A DNA stretch of 25,423 nt from an uncultured Hyphomonadaceae bacterium. GTDB taxonomy: Bacteria; Pseudomonadota; Alphaproteobacteria; Caulobacterales; Hyphomonadaceae. Under the pieces are notes generated by a model that saw only the letters and a program-made list of their open reading frames with translations, was not told the DNA's origin and searched no databases. Of this stretch, positions 21,899 through 25,423 are shown in pieces (the stretch's first letter is position 1; each line of letters starts with the position of its first letter). The position numbers and the translations under genes are program-made. The DNA lies in the NCBI GenBank assembly GCA_938049795.1, contig CALLCD010000135.1, forward strand, positions 1 through 25,423, read 5' to 3'.

Positions 21899-23812
21899 TT
21901 ATGGGGCGGAGGGGCTTGGCTGATACCAGATTGGCGAGGACCATGCCCGCTCTTGCAGGGTCAGCGGCAGATCGGGGTGCGGGGCGGTGCCTGCGCGCAG
22001 GGCGTCCCATGTCGACCACCGGCAGGTCGGGTTTTCCAAAACGCGTAGATAATAGACCGCGCGTTCATCGGCGGCAAAGGCCGGATCGCGCCAGGCGACG
22101 CGGAAGTCGGCAGCGCCTGTGTCGGCGGAGACGGAGCAGTCTTCAAGGTTTACGCGCGCGCCATTGTCCGGGCAGCGATGGGTTTCCGGGTCGGGCTGTG
22201 CGCCGCCTGAGCAGGCAATGTCATAGACCTGCTCCCTCGCCTGCCCGCTGGCGCCATCGAGCCAGACTTTGATCATTTGCAAGCGTTGCAAGGGCGCACT
22301 GGCGGCGTCGCGCATGGCCATAGCGATGAAGACGGGCGGGGAGCCTTCGTCTGTGCCGGAGAGGTGACCGCCCATCGGGACGCCTTGTTCATAGGCTTTG
22401 CGGATGAGGGCCGGATCGTCGAGCAGACCATCACCGAAGGCGGGGCTGGCGAACAGGCGAACGCGAAGGCGCGGGCCGGAGGTGCCGAAGGTTTCCTTGC
22501 GACGCATGGCGTCATAAATGGCTTCGCGCGTATTTTCCTCGGCCCAGACACCGGCGAGCCCTGCCGCGGACCAGCGCGAGAACCAGATCTCGGCATTGGC
22601 GTCGCGTTCGACCCCTTCCCAATTGGGTGCGCCGCCGGGCGGGATGGAGCCGCGTTGTTCGGGCGAGCCATCGACAATGCCGACTTTGGAGAAATGGGTC
22701 TGTTCGATCATCGAGCCGCCGGCGACATGGGTGTCAGTCGAGGCGATGAGGCCAAACTGGTAGGGGTTGAAACCGTTGCGGGCATCAAATTCGAGGCCGG
22801 TGCCGTAAGCCTCCCGGACGAAGCCGCCGGAGACTTTGGAGCGGATGTCGCTGCCGATGAGGTATTCATATTGCTCAAAGCCTGCCCATTCATCATTGGG
22901 CGAGAGGCTGGGATGGGTTTCGGAGGTGCCTTTGACCTGGCTGATCTCGGTCAGGGGTTCATTGCGCATGCGCTGGGCGGCATAGGCGGCGGTCAGGGGT
23001 GCGCCGTCGAAGGTCTCGGCTTCGAACATTTCGCCGTTTGAGACATTGGAATTGTGCGGTACGGCGAGCCCTTCAATGCCCGCTTCGCGCTGGGTGTCGA
23101 GCCAGTCCCAGAGCTTTTCGGGATTGACCGAATCGAGGGTCGAGAATGGGCGCGTGGGCGCTTCGCCGCGAAAGAAGACGTTGCGATGGAGGTTGCCGCC
23201 TTGAAATGTGGAAGTGTATTCATAGGCGGCGAATGTGGTCAGGGTGCCGGGGTCATAATGGCGGTCAGCGGCGGCGACGGTGTCGGCCCAGACGGACAGG
23301 CTGGTGGCCTCGTCTACGATTTCAGGATCGGTATTGCCCGAGCGGACCGCGCCGGAGACGCGCTGGAAGGCGGCGAGGATGTCGGCTTGATCGGTGCTGA
23401 ACAGTCCGGCGGCGATCTGGCGTTTGGAAAGCGGGTTGTCAGGGTCGGCCATGGCGGGCAGGACGCCGAGATATTCGGCATGATCGGTGACGGCGACAAA
23501 ATCGAGCGGAGCCCCGGGCAATTTGATCTCGAAGCCGCTGGGGTGGGTTAGCCCCTCGCCTTTGGCATAGCGGTAGGCATCGTCTGGGGTGACGCGGACA
23601 TTGAAGATGAAGGCATCAAACGAGTTGCGGGTGTGAATGTGCAGATCGCCAAAATAGGCATTGCGGTCGGGATTGTATCCGGCGGTGCGATTGTCTGGTG
23701 CGGCTTTGGCGGGGGCGCTGTGGTCGGAGGGTGCGGGCGCGGATGGCTCTCCGCCGCAGCTTGCAAGACATAGCGCGCTCACGCTCATCAAAATTGAGAC
23801 TGGAAACCGCAT
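21899..23812 (-). CDS. DUF3604 lipoprotein, PHP-like metal-dependent hydrolase fold
   Basis: A 637-residue protein with a lipoprotein signal (SILMSVSALCLASCGGEP, lipobox LASC, Cys19). Metal-site motifs of the PHP type are visible: GDLHIHTRNSFDAF (55-68, His58 and His60), DFVAVTDHAEYLG (about 104-115, Asp110-His111), later GLAVPHNSNVSNG and GLIASTDTHVAGG. The family is widespread in marine proteobacteria and has no established reaction; a metal-dependent hydrolase is an inference from the motifs. The start is ATG 23812 with GGGAGAGGG just upstream; the 120 codons open further upstream overlap glk antisense and lack meaning. It is first of a three-gene operon with the PPIase and HupE-like genes. 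Confidence 0.88.
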   Translation of the reverse strand: MRFPVSILMSVSALCLASCGGEPSAPAPSDHSAPAKAAPDNRTAGYNPDRNAYFGDLHIHTRNSFDAFIFNVRVTPDDAYRYAKGEGLTHPSGFEIKLPGAPLDFVAVTDHAEYLGVLPAMADPDNPLSKRQIAAGLFSTDQADILAAFQRVSGAVRSGNTDPEIVDEATSLSVWADTVAAADRHYDPGTLTTFAAYEYTSTFQGGNLHRNVFFRGEAPTRPFSTLDSVNPEKLWDWLDTQREAGIEGLAVPHNSNVSNGEMFEAETFDGAPLTAAYAAQRMRNEPLTEISQVKGTSETHPSLSPNDEWAGFEQYEYLIGSDIRSKVSGGFVREAYGTGLEFDARNGFNPYQFGLIASTDTHVAGGSMIEQTHFSKVGIVDGSPEQRGSIPPGGAPNWEGVERDANAEIWFSRWSAAGLAGVWAEENTREAIYDAMRRKETFGTSGPRLRVRLFASPAFGDGLLDDPALIRKAYEQGVPMGGHLSGTDEGSPPVFIAMAMRDAASAPLQRLQMIKVWLDGASGQAREQVYDIACSGGAQPDPETHRCPDNGARVNLEDCSVSADTGAADFRVAWRDPAFAADERAVYYLRVLENPTCRWSTWDALRAGTAPHPDLPLTLQERAWSSPIWYQPSPSAP

Positions 23813-23839
23813 AACCCTCTCCCTTTCGGCTTGGGGTGC

Positions 23840-23868
23840 AGTATTGAACAGAGTTTGCCATTGGGCAA
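23840..23868 (-). promoter_or_regulatory. Possible promoter of the DUF3604-PPIase-HupE operon
   Basis: On the minus strand TTGCCC (23868-23863) and AATACT (23845-23840) are spaced by exactly 17 bp, each matching 4 of 6 consensus positions, 28 bp before the DUF3604 start. This lies in the 100-bp gap after glk, so the cassette can be transcribed independently of edd-glk. Confidence 0.35.
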
Positions 23869-23912
23869 TTGCCGGTGTCAGGGGTTTTGGGACTTCCCTT
23901 GAGGCAAGCGAT

Positions 23913-24875
23913 TTAGACGCGCGCGCGGTCTCTGAGCAATGCGGCGGCACCTGCGAGGGCGACGAAATCGCCGTGCATGAGGCGGACTGGAATGGGCAAC
24001 ATATAGTCGCTGCGGGGGCCGCGCTCGAGGAAATAGGCTTGGGCGTCGCTTTGGCTGAGCCACGGGAGCAGCCGTGCCGATACGCCGCCAGCGAGGACGA
24101 CGCCGCCGCGTGCGCCATTGGCGAGCGCCATGTCACCGGCAAAGCCCATCGCGGCGCGGGCGCGTAAGGCACAGACTAGCTGGCAGATCTCGTCGCCCTT
24201 TGCGGCGAGGGCGAGCATTATGGCAGGTTCTAATGGTACGAAATCGCGGCCGTGAAGTTTGCACATGGCGCGGTGGACGGGCTCCAACCCTTTGCCCGAT
24301 GTGACAAGCTCGTAGGAGACGAAGCCATGCTCGGCGCGCAAGATGTCGGCGATGGCCGTGTCTTCGTCAGAGCGCGGAGCGAACGCGGCGTGACCGCCCT
24401 CGCCGCCTAAGACGTGCCAGCTTTTCCCATTTGGCAGGAGGGTTGCCATGCCGAGCCCTGTGCCTGGCCCCGCGACGAGGATGGGCGCGTCCGGATCGGG
24501 CTGTCCGTTGAGCAGGGTTTCGAAATGGGCTTCGCCAAGTTCTGGCACGGCGCGGGCCATAGCGGCGAAATCATTGACGAGGGTGACGGAGGACAGGCCG
24601 AAGCGCTCTTTTAGCTCTGTGGTCGAGATACGCCAGTCGCGATGGGTGAGTTGAACCTCGCCCTCGCTGACAGGTCCGGCGACGGCGAACAGGGCGTGGT
24701 CTGGGAGGGTGTCGCACGTGTCGAGATAGGCGGCGACGGCGTCTGCGAAATGGGTGTGGTCGTCGCCATTGAGCTTTTGGGCGTGGGCGACGCTCCCCTC
24801 GCCCATCTCTCCTGTGGCGAGGCCGAAGCGGGCATTTGTGCCGCCAATGTCTCCGATCAGTGTGGTGTGTGGCAT
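23913..24875 (-). CDS. glk: Glucokinase
   Basis: A 320-residue enzyme phosphorylating glucose to glucose 6-phosphate with ATP, feeding the Entner-Doudoroff route. ATP-binding phosphate-1 motif IGDIGGTNARFG (7-18), catalytic Asp102 in TLVNDFAAMA, VAGPGTGLG (134-142), the substrate-binding LGGEGGHAAFAP (156-167) and VVLAGGVSARLL near the C terminus all match the bacterial Glk family (not ROK, since the ROK zinc motif is missing). Length is typical. ATG 24875 overlaps the last base of the edd stop (TGATG), indicating translational coupling. The gene ends 100 bp before the DUF3604 start. Confidence 0.96.
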   Translation of the reverse strand: MPHTTLIGDIGGTNARFGLATGEMGEGSVAHAQKLNGDDHTHFADAVAAYLDTCDTLPDHALFAVAGPVSEGEVQLTHRDWRISTTELKERFGLSSVTLVNDFAAMARAVPELGEAHFETLLNGQPDPDAPILVAGPGTGLGMATLLPNGKSWHVLGGEGGHAAFAPRSDEDTAIADILRAEHGFVSYELVTSGKGLEPVHRAMCKLHGRDFVPLEPAIMLALAAKGDEICQLVCALRARAAMGFAGDMALANGARGGVVLAGGVSARLLPWLSQSDAQAYFLERGPRSDYMLPIPVRLMHGDFVALAGAAALLRDRARV

Positions 24876-25423
24876 CAGGTTTTGCTCTGATTTGTGAAGG
24901 AGAAGACGCTTGCGCCTTGGTCGGCATGGGAGACTGTGGCGCGGAACCCGTCGAACATGTCTTGTCCGAGACCGGCGGGCGCGGCGTTCGGGCGAAAGGG
25001 TTTGGGCTGGCGGGTGGCGAGAATGTTGGCGGCGTCTTCAAGCTCGAGACGGCCTTCATCGGCGCGTAAGGAGATAATGTCGCCGTCTTGCAAATAGGCG
25101 AGCGGACCGCCATTGGCCGCTTCGGGCGCGAGGTGGATGGCGGCGGGGACTTTACCGGATGCACCCGACATGCGGCCATCTGTGACAAGGGCGACGCTGT
25201 GTCCGGCATCCTGCAATGCGCCGAGGATTGGTGAGAGGCCGTGAAGCTCGGGCATGCCATTGGCGGCGGGGCCCTGGAAGCGGACGGCGATGATGAGGTC
25301 TTGGTTCAGCTCGTCATTTTCGAACGCGGTGCGGACATCGGCCTGATTGTCGAACACGCGCACGGGCGCGCGGACGGTGCGGTGTTCGGGTTTGACGGCG
25401 GAGACTTTGATCATGCCGCGTCC
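24875..25423 (-). CDS. edd: 6-phosphogluconate dehydratase, C-terminal part (runs off the right edge)
   Basis: The last 182 codons of a dehydratase converting 6-phosphogluconate to 2-keto-3-deoxy-6-phosphogluconate, the first committed Entner-Doudoroff step. The frame is open to the window edge (GRGMIKVSAVKPEHR), so the internal ATG at 25414 is not the start. IlvD/Edd family signatures are AVRFQGPAANGMPELHGL and ALVTDGRMSGASGKVPAAI, and the segment DGDIISLRADEGRLEL follows. The KVSAVKPEHR stretch and the glk partner favour Edd over dihydroxy-acid dehydratase. The three Fe-S cysteines, if present, lie outside the window. The stop overlaps the glk start by one base. Confidence 0.95.
   Translation of the reverse strand, partial: GRGMIKVSAVKPEHRTVRAPVRVFDNQADVRTAFENDELNQDLIIAVRFQGPAANGMPELHGLSPILGALQDAGHSVALVTDGRMSGASGKVPAAIHLAPEAANGGPLAYLQDGDIISLRADEGRLELEDAANILATRQPKPFRPNAAPAGLGQDMFDGFRATVSHADQGASVFSFTNQSKT

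Noticed and set aside
23813..24172. N-terminal 120-codon extension of the DUF3604 frame
   Set aside because: It would overlap glk and place the lipoprotein signal inside the protein; a strong ribosome binding site precedes ATG 23812.

Overview
The window looks like chromosomal DNA of a GC-rich alphaproteobacterium. The Caulobacter-type Flp/Tad pilus genes, the Entner-Doudoroff pair edd-glk, an AprD/AprE-type type I secretion pair and the DUF952-pyrD pair fit a marine Hyphomonadaceae/Maricaulaceae-like member of the Caulobacterales or a near relative. This placement is inferred from gene content and order only.

Positions 1-3400 are an accessory, scarred region. It holds three IS3-family elements end to end: a deleted relic (about 115-769), an orfB fragment (780-1035) and a complete IS407-group-like element (1036-2303). 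The complete element has recognisable inverted repeats, a frameshift window and an intact DDE triad. Its right end cuts off a trypsin-like serine protease gene that is visibly more AT-rich than the rest of the window. The stop codon of the truncated protease is the first three bases of the IS. Next comes a non-coding stretch with a palindromic repeat and a short tandem repeat.

Positions 3410-6462 hold pyrD and a DUF952 gene (minus strand), divergent from an XRE/S24 self-cleaving-repressor-like regulator (plus strand). The shared intergenic region is rich in dyads and has a perfect DnaA-box match. A secreted DUF3313 protein and a strong hairpin terminator follow.

Positions 6479-12809 (minus) carry a bacterial cytosolic-carboxypeptidase-like M14 enzyme, a lipoprotein alkyl/aryl-sulfatase of the SdsA1/BDS1 type, and the inner-membrane ATPase and membrane-fusion protein of a type I secretion system. 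No TolC or substrate gene is in the window. Positions 12901-19922 (minus) form one compact Tad operon read cpaB-cpaC-small lipoprotein-cpaE-cpaF/tadA-tadB-tadC. Pilin, prepilin peptidase and the TadE/F/G minor proteins are not here, and a 99-residue lipoprotein sits where CpaD is usually found.

Positions 20061-23812 (minus) hold a tightly packed three-gene cassette: a DUF3604 lipoprotein with PHP-like metal motifs, a membrane-anchored parvulin-type PPIase and a HupE/UreJ-type membrane protein. It is the best candidate here for a poorly characterised functional system. The window ends with glk and the 3' part of edd, overlapping by one base: the sugar-catabolic operon of the Entner-Doudoroff pathway.
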